NCBI GenBank assembly: GCA_033980235.1
Contig: CM067064.1
Span: forward strand, 5,373,001 to 5,437,000
Length of the DNA: 64,000 nt
Source: Diadema setosum
Lineage: Eukaryota > Echinodermata > Echinoidea > Diadematoida > Diadematidae
Direction of reading: 5' to 3'
Shown: positions 23,724 to 36,200 of the stretch, one piece after another
Numbering within the stretch: the first letter of the stretch is position 1
Layout: each line of letters starts with the position of its first letter
Translations under genes and position numbers: made by a program
The notes under the pieces: generated by a model
Told to the model about the DNA's origin: nothing
Database searches by the model: none
Seen by the model: the letters and a program-made list of their open reading frames with translations, nothing else

Positions 23724-25265
23724 TTAGTTTCGGCAGAATTTTCTCTTGATAACGTGGCGAAACAGAGGCTGGGCCATAGCATACGCCACAGGATTAATGA
23801 GGCTGTTGGCGTAGGATATCCACCTGCAGACCTGCTGAACTTGCGAAATAACAGGCATGATGGGTAGGCTGTTGAGCCAATCTCTCAAGCAAGAATAAAT
23901 GATCAGGTAAGCCGAGTTTGGGAACCACGTGATGAAGAAGGCCAGCAACAGCAGCGTGAGCGTCTTCATGGCTTTGCTGTTGCTCGAGTCCGACTCGTGA
24001 TGAGCGGGAGGCGGGGAGAGCTCGACTTCGGATTGCAGCGATTCGTTCGACATCGATGGCGTGCGGGAGAGAGCAAGCGGAGTCGGGACATTCGAAGAAG
24101 TAACGAGATATGCTCGACCATCGAACCGCTCGGATCCTTCTCTCTTGGACGTACCTGTTGGGTAAACGAGATCAGGGCAGGACGCTGTAGATGATGGTGG
24201 ATTTATTCGGACAGCTTCTCTGTTGCTCGGAGTAGTGTGAGAATCATGATTTTTGGGAACGCTGTACGATGGAGAGAGATCCAGTTTTATTTGGCCACGG
24301 GTACAACTCGTGTTTACGGAGGTAATAGCTGATATAATGCAGTCATGCTCAAGACTGCCGATTCTGTTGGTTTCCTCGAAGGTGTTATTCTCTGGGTCAT
24401 GTCGTAGGTCATTGCCACAATGTGCATCTCGGTCGTGTGTCCTTATCCCACCTATCGGGCTGGTATTCGGGACGTAATTGTGGCGCTCAAAGCCATGGTC
24501 GCTCCGCTTCAATTTTCTGTCAATCGCACCCATTGATTTAGCCCGAGCCGTACTGGGATATGACCGCCACTTTCCATGTGTTTGAGCAAGGAGAGCTGCC
24601 AAGCGCTTGTTTCGACCCATCTTCAGACGGAAGTAAATACACAGGTAGAGAATGAGCATGAAGAGGAATGGGCACACAGCTCGAAGTATGACCACACCAA
24701 CGCTGGTCTCGACGGACAGGGCATAGTTCGGCATGCACCAACCGGTCAACGCCAGCTGATTGTTGGGACGCCCAAAGTCCCAGGCGATGCTGAGCCCCGC
24801 CCAGAGAGCAAAAGGAATCAACCACGTGAGGATGTTGATGATCCACGCCGTGCGCTTGCGTTTCCTCCGGTAATGTCTCAAAGGATAGAATGTCGCCAAG
24901 TAGCGATCAACGCAAATCACCACCACCCCTAGGACGGACACGCCAAGGATCGCGTTTTGCGCGCCGATAAAGATGATGCACAGGGGCTCCCCAAAAATCC
25001 AGTTCCCATTGAAGAGAAACACTGTGGCGCGAAGAGGCATACACGTGAGCCCGATCAGCAAATCCGCAATTGTCATATTGAAGATGTAGTGGTTCTGGTA
25101 CGTCCACAATTTCTTCTCGCTGGCAAATGCAAGCAAAATCAAACTGTTTCCTAAGATGGTTATCAAAGATAGTAAAAACAGCATGAAAACCGCTACGTTG
25201 AATGTCGCAGTGGGCCCAGGCACGTCCCCGTCCCATGAGGCATTGAAATTAGACAGGTTAGCCAT
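23724..25265 (-). CDS. class A GPCR, histamine/muscarinic-receptor-like (paralog 2)
   Basis: An intronless receptor of 513 residues starting at the ATG at 25,265. The upstream in-frame codon at 25,286 is GTG, while this ATG has A at -3 and G at +4. Sequons occur at N3 and N8. Visible marks are D68 (2.50), C96, DRY at 120-122, TWFP near 446-449 and NPVAY from 491. The third intracellular loop is about 200 residues and rich in Ser, Thr and charged residues. Membrane segments closely match the receptor at 11,733-13,298; TM6-TM7 agree at roughly four residues in five, while the N-terminus and third loop hardly align. Gln103 replaces the amine-binding Asp at 3.32, as in the paralog. Its ligand is unknown. 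Confidence 0.95.
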   Translation of the reverse strand: MANLSNFNASWDGDVPGPTATFNVAVFMLFLLSLITILGNSLILLAFASEKKLWTYQNHYIFNMTIADLLIGLTCMPLRATVFLFNGNWIFGEPLCIIFIGAQNAILGVSVLGVVVICVDRYLATFYPLRHYRRKRKRTAWIINILTWLIPFALWAGLSIAWDFGRPNNQLALTGWCMPNYALSVETSVGVVILRAVCPFLFMLILYLCIYFRLKMGRNKRLAALLAQTHGKWRSYPSTARAKSMGAIDRKLKRSDHGFERHNYVPNTSPIGGIRTHDRDAHCGNDLRHDPENNTFEETNRIGSLEHDCIISAITSVNTSCTRGQIKLDLSPSYSVPKNHDSHTTPSNREAVRINPPSSTASCPDLVYPTGTSKREGSERFDGRAYLVTSSNVPTPLALSRTPSMSNESLQSEVELSPPPAHHESDSSNSKAMKTLTLLLLAFFITWFPNSAYLIIYSCLRDWLNSLPIMPVISQVQQVCRWISYANSLINPVAYAMAQPLFRHVIKRKFCRN

Positions 25266-25391
25266 CTTTCTTCCTATTGCATCCACTTTATCTTATCTTG
25301 ATCACAAAGACTAAACACATCGGATGTTGTCATGAAGCTGCAGAGACCGCGATAAAGTCCAGGAGATGATTATTTCTTCATACCAAGTTCC
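25266..25391 (-). other. probable 5' untranslated exon segment of GPCR 2
   Basis: On the minus strand a pyrimidine-containing stretch ending in TTTACAG at about 25,392 could be a 3' splice site. That would make the 126 bases before the ATG part of an untranslated leader with an upstream exon elsewhere. This is inferred from the splice-site pattern only. Confidence 0.35.
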
Positions 25392-27364
25392 TGTAAAATA
25401 AAGATTTTTTCAGAAGTATTTGTTTTGTTGCAGTCTTCAAGATTCTCTATTGATACCATGACCCGCATTCCAGCAAGGAATATCTTTTGATAACTCTTTT
25501 ATTTCACGGGGACTGTAAGGGAATCAAAGAGTTCAAAAATAATTATCGGATTACGTGACTATCAGATGTATGCAATTTCTCCCCCACAAACGTAAGTCAA
25601 GAGGTTCTGGTAGCATAAGTATTTTTAGTCATCTGACAGATTGAAGTTAAATGATTTCAATACCAACTCGAAAACGTCAAATAGTTCCATGGAATGTGCA
25701 GGCGAAAATGATGTGTTCGAATGAACACTCTTTATTTGCCCTGAGAGTGGTTTCACGGAACATGTCTCCAGAACAGATGTTTCAAAGTTACTCTTTTGGA
25801 CCACCATGCACCATGAAAGCTCAAAAAGGATCGGATTATCATTTCATATAGATTTCAAAATTTGGAAATGTTATGATATATCCCCTTTTCTGTGCAATGA
25901 AACACGCGTATTTCGTGTCTAATTCTTAAGCGATGAATTAAGTAATGAGCAATGCTCTAGCAACTTTAAAAAGTCACATCAATACGAACTGACGACAAAC
26001 TCAAACGACAGTTATCACAAAGTTACAAAAGTTGCAGTCGTCATACAGAACCATGTAACTTTACGGGGGATACAGGGGAATTTTGTTCTTCGGGACGACA
26101 AAAATATTTCCATCGTTTACAATATACCTAGATTAATCAAACAGCATCATCAGGGTGGTCTGAAAATAAAAACCGACAACAAATCGAAACTGGCAGAAAA
26201 AAAAACCAAAACACACAACTTGAATTTAATAATGAACTTATCTATATTTCAACAAATTGGGAAAAAAATCAGAAAATCTTCTTCTACTGATGTAAGAGTA
26301 CACAATGAACCAACAGTAAACTAATGTACGCACCTGATACAATTATTGCGGTCTTGTGCAGTAAACCACTATTCCCAATCGAGAAAAATAGCCAAAGATG
26401 ATACCCTAAGTCGACGCGTGTAAGTGAAAGAATGAGCGAAAATATGCAGGTGTTGGTATTTTAACGACCACGTTCGAGGCATCTGCAATAATCATATCTA
26501 TCTTTTTTTCTTTCTATCTATACACTCACATATACACCCTTACATACCTACATACAGACACACATATAATTAGTGTGTTGGTGCGGTGCGTGGGCTCGTG
26601 TTTTTGTGTGCACACGTGTGAGTATGGGTGCTAAGTGAGCGTGTGTGCGTCTATACTTTTCTATATTTTTCTTATGACGTCACCACGTAGCAAATCTCCG
26701 AGCTCTTTACCGTGGCAACGGGTTTAACATACCCTGGAGAGCATGAAGACTCGTTTCCTCGTGTCCACTAGAAACATCAAGCCGGCGACATCGTTGTGGA
26801 CGCTAATATCTGCTTGCATATTTACAGGAGAATCGAGATTTTGAATTATACAGTATATAGTTACAGCTCTCATTGATAATCACACTATAAAATCCTCTCA
26901 ATATTGTAAATCAAGCGCCTGTGGGTTCTGTGTGTGTGTATGTGTGTTCCCTGTGGTAAAAGAGAACTAGGACCTACGTGACTAATAAAGAGAAAGGCGT
27001 GAGTTTAGAAACTATAGTTATAATTAAAAACGTGACTCTGTCGTGTTGCTCAGTGACATCTCAAAAACAGGCAAGACGTAGCCTATACCTATTTGGAATA
27101 TCCTATTAAACCGCCTTTGCCTGTGTCGACCCCCGCTCCCTCCATCCACTTGCAATACAAAAGCGCACATTACCTCCTAAATCATGTTTCAGCTCATTGT
27201 TTGCTTGGGGACCCGTTTCCCCTAGTAATTGATAGTAATGCGATCTTGAATGTATTTGTCCAAAATCTTGTCATATCCGCGGCAAAGTAAGACAACACGA
27301 CCAATAGCATATTGAGACCATGCGGCCAGTTGATAGTTAATGAGGCACTCTAATGCTGAATCTA
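25392..27364. other. non-coding stretch upstream of GPCR 2
   Basis: AT-rich, with TG-rich low complexity near 26,570-26,660 and 26,930-26,950. A TGACGTCA-type word lies at about 26,676. No gene features can be supported. Confidence 0.45.
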
Positions 27365-27712
27365 TTAAAGGGAATGGCTATACTGATCAGTGGGAATCAG
27401 TGGGAATGCTGGTTGATGATCAGATGATTGTTCCAATCCTTGTGGTATTCATTTAAGAGTACATTATATATCTATTGTTGTGTGAAATTTATTTGCTTCA
27501 GAATGGTCTCATATTCAAGTAATCAGGCATACTAAGCTGGAAACATTAAACTGCACATTACTTGAATACGAGACCATTCTGAAGCAAATAATTTTCACAC
27601 AACAATAGATATAATTATAATGTACTCTTAAATGAATCCCACAAGGATTGGAACAATCATCCCCCAGCATTCCCACTAATTCCCACTGGTCAGTTACTAA
27701 CATCCCCTTTAA
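27365..27712. mobile_element. TTAA-flanked foldback MITE, copy 2
   Basis: TTAA lies at both borders (27,365-27,368 and 27,709-27,712). The arms match the element at 6,360-6,699 almost along their whole length, including GATTGTTCCAATCCTTGTGG and the CATTACTTGAATA segment next to the loop. There is no transposase. The two copies define one family. Confidence 0.85.
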
Positions 27713-28103
27713 GAACAAAATATTCAGCATGAGTTGTGCACACACAGGGTGGCAGAGGTGTGATGCATTAAGCCCTACGGTAAACTCTTCCGTTTCATCA
27801 GCTCTTACACCGACCTCGAAAATACACTATAGCGAGCATTTTCAGTCATAAGATTTCTACACTTATGGGGGAATTTACCATGAGGAAACCTGTTGAATAA
27901 GAGATGATGTTATTAAAGCATCAGATCAACCAAAACCTATAGGTAGAAAAGGACAAAATTAAGGCCATTGTGTTCGTGACATCGGTTTTATCATCCATCT
28001 CGGGGTCCTCTTGGCAGGTTAAAAGAAAGCCTTTTGGTCAAAATGACATGATACGCCTCTCAGTCCCCACCTGCCAGAGTCTACCTGCTCTGTCAATGGA
28101 TTG

Positions 28104-28179
<76 letters not shown>
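28104..28179. repeat. (GT)n microsatellite
   Basis: An uninterrupted run of about 38 GT units. The overlapping ORFs of repeated Cys-Val or His-Thr are artefacts of it. Confidence 0.97.
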
Positions 28180-28180
<1 letters not shown>

Positions 28181-29351
28181 TTGTGTTTCATGAGTTTCTT
28201 TACTTACCATCTATTCTCTCCTTCAGGGATATGTCTCTTTTATTATTCTTTAACCGGTCAGCACTGTGGCCATGTTTCGTGTCAATTTTGATACAAAAAT
28301 ATTATCATCTTTTTCTTATTGAAGATGCCAATCATAAAATTTGGTACATATCTTATCAATTGTATTGATGCAAGAGTATTGTACAATAGGCCTACTATTG
28401 ATACAATAGTATTGCATACGAGATTAAATGGTTTAAGCCATGAAATCTGCCATAAATCAGAAACAATACCCCCACTTTCCCGATATATCAGAGAGAAAAC
28501 TTAATCGACTTTTCGCTTCTAAAATGTATTGCAAACTCAAAAATTAGATGTGAATTTACTTTCTTTAAGATACTGGATATTTTGCAACCAATATAAGCAA
28601 TAGTTGCGAAGAAGAATATAATCAAAATGTGGCTTGAATGTAATGAAATTGTCATTCTATCTTATGAAGTAATATAACAATAAATTATGAAAGTACGATA
28701 AAGATGTGATGTCTGAATTTTTAAAGATAGACTTGATGGAGTATGACATAACGTCGGAGCTACCGAATATCATATTAGATATCTCGGGCATTAATGGTCA
28801 CTGAATCATGCATGTAATCAAGTAAATTACTTTCATCTGCTCTATTGTGCATATACTGTGCAAATATATTCCATTATAGTCATACCATCAGTCGTGAAGG
28901 GGACAAATCTGCATGAGACATTGAACACATGGAATGGGATTAAAATTACTGTTTATTCATAACGAGGTCACTACACAACATAGTGAATACAGCACTTAGT
29001 TTTGTAATAAAATGTTGCCAAAATTCATGCTCTCCCGTCCTGGTTTTTGCTATGAGAACAATAGAATGTCAGTCATGGAATTGGTGATATTATAATAGTT
29101 GAAAAGAAAAAAAAAAGTCACTGAAATATGGCACAAGATTAAATACCCATCAACAACAACTGCATAATGATGAATTCGAGTGTACACTTTCGTTCTGAAA
29201 GTGGCCCTGAGCGTATTTTAAGAAAAAAAAATCTGTTCATTTCTGCGACGGTGCCCTCGCAGCTGCAACCACCGCCATTGTTTTTATTTGATGCTGTCCC
29301 TGTGACGGTCTAGTTAGTGTTTTCTCTTTCTCCTTCTTTTCACCCTTTTTT
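28180..29351. other. non-coding stretch, nothing recognised
   Basis: AT-rich, without exon-like segments or bounded repeats. Confidence 0.5.
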
Positions 29352-29408
29352 TTCTTAGTTGTGTGTGTGTGCGTGTGCACGCACACTTGTCTAGGTGCAC
29401 TTGCACGC

Positions 29409-29440
<32 letters not shown>

Positions 29441-29443
29441 AGT
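29352..29443. repeat. interrupted (GT)n microsatellite
   Basis: Two GT runs (about 29,360-29,376 and 29,412-29,441) flank a GTGCACGC-rich spacer. Confidence 0.9.
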
Positions 29444-29762
29444 GTGAGTGATTGTGTTTGACATTTTTTTCTCTTTTTCTTTTTTTTTCTGGGGACCTAC
29501 GCCCACAAGCATCTGCCGCTATGCTCCCCGTAAATAATCTTTATCATCAAATATGAATGTAGCCTAATACTCTGATTTGAATTCATTTTATGTCATGTAA
29601 TTATAGTCTTTATTATTATGTTGAATTTACTCAATATATTGTGTTACTTTCATTGATCTCATTGGATTATGTTTAATTCGTGGGGAAACTTAATAAATTT
29701 AATGAAAAACAATGAATCATATCAGTGTAAAAAAAAAAAAAAAAACACTTCATTTTGGGTGC

Positions 29763-30012
29763 TGTTCGTTATTCCGAAAGTTCGCTATTCCGAAGGTTCG
29801 TTATTCCGAAGGGTCGTTAATCCGAAACACGCAAATTCCCTATACCTACAGGTTCGTTAATCCGAAAATGAAAAAGGGTTCGTTAATCCGAAAATAATCC
29901 GAAGATTGGTGAATCCGAAAATGAAATTCGGAACAATGAACCTTCGGAATAACGAATCTTAGGAATAAAGAGCCTTCGGAATAAGGAACCTTCGGAATAA
30001 CGAGCTGTAACC
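29763..30012. mobile_element. TTCGTTATTCCGAA-motif inverted element, copy 1
   Basis: The left end starts GCTGTTCGTTATTCCGAA; the right end, read inward, starts AGCTCGTTATTCCGAA. Inside, TTCG(T)TAATCCGAA / TTCGGAATAACGAA words recur about every 15 bases. Those in the left half are in one orientation and those in the right half in the other. A related element lies at 53,212-53,468. No protein-coding part is seen. It looks like a small non-autonomous element grown from its terminal motif. Confidence 0.7.
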
Positions 30013-31223
30013 TTTATTTTTGCCTATGTGAGTACTTTGTTTTAGTTAATTTTATTGTTCTGAAGTATCTATTGTTCACTCTTTCTCATATTCTGGAGGG
30101 CATTTTGCATCTGCATTTTATGTTTCTTCCTCACACCACTTTCTTGGTTTATATCATCAGTAATGGTAACAGTTCAGGTTCCTTTTGTAGTTGTATGCAC
30201 GTTTCACTGCTGTTTGTTGTGAGGTGGGTGTCATGTTCTGTGAGGTTTCTGATCGTGCTGTGAATATGTGCATTTCAGATTGGAAAATATCTCACCTGTC
30301 GAATGTATTCTGAAAATACATAGACTGATAGCTGATATCTTAGTGGATCGCCTTTTACTTATTCAATTTATTTACCATTATAAGATAGACGTACTTCAAC
30401 CCAATTCAGTTTTACATAGATTGTGAAAACAACTTTATGCCAAGCACAGTCACGGCTGCAGCATAAATGAATTATGTTTCTGTGGGGAATTTATCACGCG
30501 CTGATGAAGACACACGGTGCAATTTCATTGTTTTGTGCAAATGTCGCTTAATTCATACCAAATCAATTTCTGAACAAACTGCTTGGCCACATCAAATCAA
30601 TGTGTATTGGCTTTTCTTTTTGTACTTCGTTGAAGAAGAAAAGCGGTAAGAAATCAGAATGGAATGTACACACACACACAAAAAAAAAAAAACCCACACA
30701 CAATTTGGGAATAGGCCTACACTATCCATAGGGTTAAAAATTTAAACGTAATGTTGAATGCATGTATAGTTTTGGTGTATTTGTGTTCAAAATACTATTA
30801 TGCTTATTCCGTGATACTTGAAAATTCATTGGTCAATTTTCATTAATGGCCTGCAGTAGTCTAATGGAGTCTAGCTCTTCAGATTCTAGTTATCTCAGAA
30901 TATCATCGGAATTTAGGTAACGCTAATACAAATTAAATCTTCATAACCGTTTTGGACTACTCAAATCACCCCTCTCGTTCATTGCCATTCTTTCCTTCTC
31001 CATTTTAGCTGCATGCACATCGAATTGTGAAATGGTATTCAAAAAAGTGAAGTGCTTTTTTAAAGGTACTTTCTCATCAAGCACGCTGGAAAAATCATAG
31101 AGTGGTGGGATATTGGAGTCAGCTCTCCGAGCCATTAACATGATTAAAGTGTGAGCCGCACAGAATGATCTCTACTATTTTGTGAGATGATTTACCATTA
31201 CATAATTGCCATCACATTTTCTC
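30013..31223. other. non-coding stretch, nothing recognised
   Basis: AT-rich; short A runs near 30,680. No gene features. Confidence 0.5.
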
Positions 31224-31276
31224 CTTTTTCTTCTTCTTCTTCTTCTTCTTCTTCTTCTCTTTCGTCTTCTTTTGCT

Positions 31277-31307
<31 letters not shown>

Positions 31308-31391
31308 CATCATCATCGTCATCATCATCATCATCATCATTTTCCTCTTCTTCTTCTTCTTCTTTTTCTTCTTCTTCTTCTTCTTCTTCTT
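31224..31391. repeat. compound (CTT)n/(CAT)n microsatellite
   Basis: CTT repeats, then CAT repeats (about 31,277-31,340), then CTT repeats again. The poly-Ser and poly-His ORFs across it are artefacts. Confidence 0.97.
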
Positions 31392-32530
31392 AGAAAAGTG
31401 GTGCAGCTTAGGCGATGCAATGTTCAGCGTGTGTCATGAAACCCATCAACGTACGTGGCGCCGTCATACCTAAGCGCACTATCTCTCCCTTCTGCAGCTA
31501 GGCAACAACAGCGATTACTCATTCCATTTTCATTGCTATGAGGTGCGCTCAAATTTATATACTTATGATAGCTATATCAATCATTTGCGCCAACGGTGAT
31601 TTAATACCGACAGCCTTTTCTGAACGGGTTTATGAGAAGCACGATATGATGACAGAGATGCATGTGTGCAAAGTGTAACGTGCTATCGAGAAGAGAGCTG
31701 CATGGAGGTTTACTGTAAAAGTAAAACAACGTAGAGGGCACAACAGTAGGACAAACGCCTATCTTCTTGGCGGTACATACCACATGTACTCGACGTTTGC
31801 CTAGTAGGCCTATACTTGATTTTGTTCTCTGTTATTTTCTATCTTCTAAATTCGAAGTTTTGCCATTTCAAATACGAAAAATTGATATTCTAAACATTTT
31901 TTTTTCTGAAAAAACACACTCATGGGTGTGGGAAGGGGTATCCCCCCCCCCCCACACACACACAGTAGGGACATTGTTCATTTTTAGGGTTGCCAGCTTG
32001 CGATATAGAGCATTTAAATCAAATTTCTAGGGAATTAAACATATATAGTAAAAAAAAAAAAAAATCACTGCGAAGGACTGTGATCATAACTTATGCAAAC
32101 TATTCATTTTACTATAAGTACGGACAGAGTTAGAGAGCCACTCTCACTAAGTTTGCCATTCGTCTGAAATGTATTCATTACATTTCATTCATTAAAAGCT
32201 AAAACATAATCGCATTGTTCAAGCAATAAAAATTATTCTTGTATTGATCAAAGCATATAAGAAAAGGAAAAATGTAGGGTTTACTAATTGCAAGGTATGT
32301 TCCACGGGCACAGGCTCGAGGACGCAAGGCTACCATCTATACCATACACTAAATTTACTCGTAAGTAAATATTAGTGTATAGATATAATAATGTATATTG
32401 TTAGTGTATTTTAATTTTCAGTTATGAAATTGACAACTTTTATACAAGTGTAATTGCCTTTTTGGTTCATTTTGGTCTTAAAATAATTGATTATTTGTTG
32501 TTTGTTTGTGTGTTCTTTCTTTTTCTTTTT
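31392..32530. other. non-coding stretch, nothing recognised
   Basis: A C run lies at 31,943-31,952. No exon-like segment or bounded repeat is visible otherwise. Confidence 0.45.
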
Positions 32531-32557
32531 CTTTTTTTTTTGAACTTGGCAGCCCAA

Positions 32558-32609
32558 GGGGGGGGGGGGGTTAAACCTCGAACCCCCCCCCCCCTAGATC
32601 CGCCACTGG
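32558..32609 (-). mobile_element. CAGTGGCGGATC terminus with G/C runs
   Basis: Read on the minus strand, the segment starts CAGTGGCGGATCTAGG, runs into a long G run, then TTCGAGGTTTAA and a C run. A CAGTGGCGGATC start followed by a G run is, as I recall it, a frequent end of animal DNA transposon remnants. I see only one end here, so this is a fragment at best. Confidence 0.4.
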
Positions 32610-33293
32610 GAAAATGCCTTATTGAGTATACAATTTTTAGTCGCTCCTTGATATTCATTTTGGCACCCAATTTCCTCTACTGAGCAGGGTGAAATCGCGC
32701 CGCACACACGATGCGTACAGTACGGCACGAGGAAACGCCAATCAGGCAGGCACATCGCAATCTTTGAAGTTGTTATTACAAAGCAAAAAGAAAAAAAAAA
32801 GAGGAATTGATGAAAAGAAACATATTGATAGATTAATTAATTAATTGATTAATCAATCAATGGATTGATTGGCTGACAAATTAAATAATCAATTAATTAA
32901 TCGTCACTTTAATTATCTAATAAGGATCGAGAATGAAATGATGATAAAAATGAAAAAAAAAATAATAATTTTATTTTCAGCGTTCCATACATATATTTTG
33001 CATCGGTTGCGTAACCACAGATCGTGTACACTCCACGATCTTTTTTGGCGTAAAATGAGCGTACCAATTCCTGAGTTGAGTCAAGAGTGACCAAAGAGAT
33101 TATACCACATCTGAGTAGAGCGGGACCACCTCTAACTCTAACGACCGTCCTAACGTTGTGTTGAGTACTTTACAGCCAGCAAAACATCTTTTACACAATT
33201 GCTTCTGCTCCAGCCAACTTGTGGAGTCACTCTGAAACCACTCACAAGTGCAGTGCAATAGTGGAGGGTCGGAGTCCTGACGAAACAGTTGCA

Positions 33294-36200
33294 ATGGGGA
33301 GCGCGGCCAGTTCGCTGCTCGTGAGGAGCGCTGCTTGGGACCTGGGGATTCAGTGGGGCTGCTTCGCCGTGGCCGCTCTGTTGAAGACGGAGAAGTTCTA
33401 CGATCTAGCAGGTGACCATTCACACACACCGTAGCCTCGCTGGGCCTAGGGGAATTGGCATACGGATCTAGTCTAGATAATGCATGACTTTTGCAACTCA
33501 TGAGTTTATAGGCCAGTTGATGGTTAAGCCCGGCTTAGGATTGGTGTTTACTAAAGGGTCAAGTTAGCCCGAGCAGACGCTGTGAGAACAGCGACTGGGC
33601 TATGTATAGTTAGGCCAGGTCAAGTCAGCTATTTGAGTAGGCCAGTACGGTAGGAGGCAAAGGAAATGGTATGTTATGATGGTATGGTACTGGTCATGAT
33701 ATTTTTAGTGGTGGTAGTGTATTTGAGTCGATTTATTGACTCTGTCGGGTTACGAGCCGCTTCTGGGGTATGAGACTATAGGCAAAATTATTATCATTAT
33801 GATACAGCAATACGTGTATGTATTAAACGGGTAAGATGCAAGATCATAAGATGAGTGATGTGAGCAATATGTGAAGCACACTGTACATTAGGCAGTTAAA
33901 GAACTACATTAGGCAGTTAAAGAAGTGGCATATTTTGTATAAGGTAACAGTGTAGTATAGTTGTAAAAACTAGTATTGAATTGTAGATTATACTGTAAAT
34001 GACTGGACTGATCAAAAGGAATGATTCACTTTTTGAAAATGCCTGCTTGTGTTAATACATTTCACTTCCTGTATACCCAAGACTTGTATAAAGGTATTAA
34101 TACTATTATGATAAATTAAAAGTGGCAAAAGCAAGATTTAAACTTTGGGCCAATTGACGCTGTAACTTTGTACCACCAGTATTTCATAGGAGAGTGCGAC
34201 AACTATAAAAGTTTTTTCAGGAGTAGCAGGAAAAGAATATTTCAATGTAAATAGTTAATAGATTTGAGAATACATTGTATTTTGTTCTTTTTTAGGGAGT
34301 GGGACATTCCTGTTTCTGGCACTTCAGACATTGCGCTGGGGAGGAACGTGGTATCTAAGACAACGTATCCAGACAGGTCTTGTTTCCATCTGGGCTCTAA
34401 GGTTTGTAGATTTCTTAACTACATCTTACCTTTCCCCTCTCAGGACGTGTACTGTCCAGGAATTCAATTTATTGACGGATCAAGTTTAAACCGTTGAGGA
34501 CGAGTCCCGAGTATACTCGGGCAGGTGTCTATGGGAAATGCGTGTTGTAGCAAAATCAAACCGTCCTCAACGGGTTAATGATTCAATTCTTGTGTTTCGT
34601 GTTCACACGCCTGACACTGTCAATGGCTTGCCAGCTTCAGTAGCATAATGTTGCTCAAGCTCACAACCATGCACAAACCGATATGTTTTGAATACCGGTA
34701 CTGGCCATTTGCAAGAAAAACAGTCCCAGATATAATGTCACAGCAAAGCTTGCAAATTTCTCTTCAAATTTTGATGTGCTACATTTCTAGCATTATAAAT
34801 GCTTCTATTAAGAAGTACATGACTTTAAGAAACGGGATGTTTTCCAAAACTGCTCATGTGTTGTGAACTCAGATAACATGGGGTGTACATGTACACCAGG
34901 GTACACAAAGAGTGTACTAAGCACTGAGCTTTACTTAGGGTCCTTTAGACATACATGTACATTGATTTATCAATCCCTGGGTAAGTGCTATGAACTTGTC
35001 AGCAGGCTTGACTAAACCTAACTTTGAGTATTGGAGGATGGGTACTTGTGGCTAGAACTTTCAATTTTGTGGTTGTTGTTGTTGTTCTGTGGTCATACTT
35101 ATGACACCAAGATGAACAGTTGTCAATCAGATATACATATTGTGGGTTTAAATAGAATTGTTTTGTTTGCATGATTGTTTTAGATTTTTTTTTTGTAATT
35201 TAGTCACATAAAAAGCTGAATTTCAGATCCATAAATCTACAATTTAGTGACTTTCAAAGTTTGTATTAATTTACTGCATATTCCACTTGAAATGGGTTTG
35301 TGGAACTGGTAATATTGTTTTCAATTTCAAACTGTTACTGTTGTTAGTAAATGAGTGCTAAGTGTCAGACTCAATCCTGGTTATGTGCACTTTATACGCT
35401 TGGAATATTCCAACAATTGACTGCTTTGTGTAGCATTAATATTTGTTTCAATTTTGAAATTATCATTTGCTCCATTTTCTCTTTTTTTTTGGGGGGGGGA
35501 TGAGGTGGGGCACCTAAAAATTCATTGTGCAGTAACATTCAAGTGACCAAGTTACTTTGTATTTATGTCATACATCTGATTGATTTGCCTTGCAGGTTGG
35601 GATTGTACCTGTTCTCAAGAGTTTTAGCAGATGGTTTTGACAGGAGGTTTAACAAAGCAAGGAACAGCCCAGCACTTTTCTTTGTGTATTGGACTATTCA
35701 AGGTACATTTTGTGATCCATGTACCATTCTTTCTATTACTCTTCAAGTGAAATATGCTCCCTGCAACCAAGCATGTTATTCAGGCGATAGTATTTGATAA
35801 GGTTGTTGTGGGTATATGAATTTCACATGCATATCTCTACTGACAATGGAAGAAGCCCTTCATGACAGGAAATATGTGCGTCAATGAGATGACTATCTTC
35901 TGAACTTTGTAATCTATGTTGTGAATAGGGTAGATGTGCTAAACAATTATGAATGATTTGTTCTTTTTATGTAGCCATGCATATTAGGGCTGCTTTTGTG
36001 AATGATGGTCATAATGTTATTGGGTCATAATTGTATGAACATGATACAGTCAAACCTGTCTATAGCGGCCACCCAAGTGAGACGAAAAAAGTGGCCGCTA
36101 TAGACAGGTGGCCGCTGTACACAGGTAATCCAACTTTGTGTGCATTGCCTACATGTACATCGTATGTGTGTACGTATGCACACATGTGTTTCATGCATTG

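Noticed and set aside
29763..30012. CRISPR-like regular repeat spacing
   Set aside because: The words are in mirrored orientation with short variable gaps and form an inverted element. The DNA is eukaryotic, and no unique spacers of constant length occur.
31187..31439. Poly-Ser and Leu/His-rich ORFs
   Set aside because: Translation of the (CTT)n/(CAT)n microsatellite.
33100..33501. 133-codon minus-strand ORF
   Set aside because: Antisense shadow of exon 1 of the DUF1295 gene, whose plus-strand reading joins in phase with four further exons.
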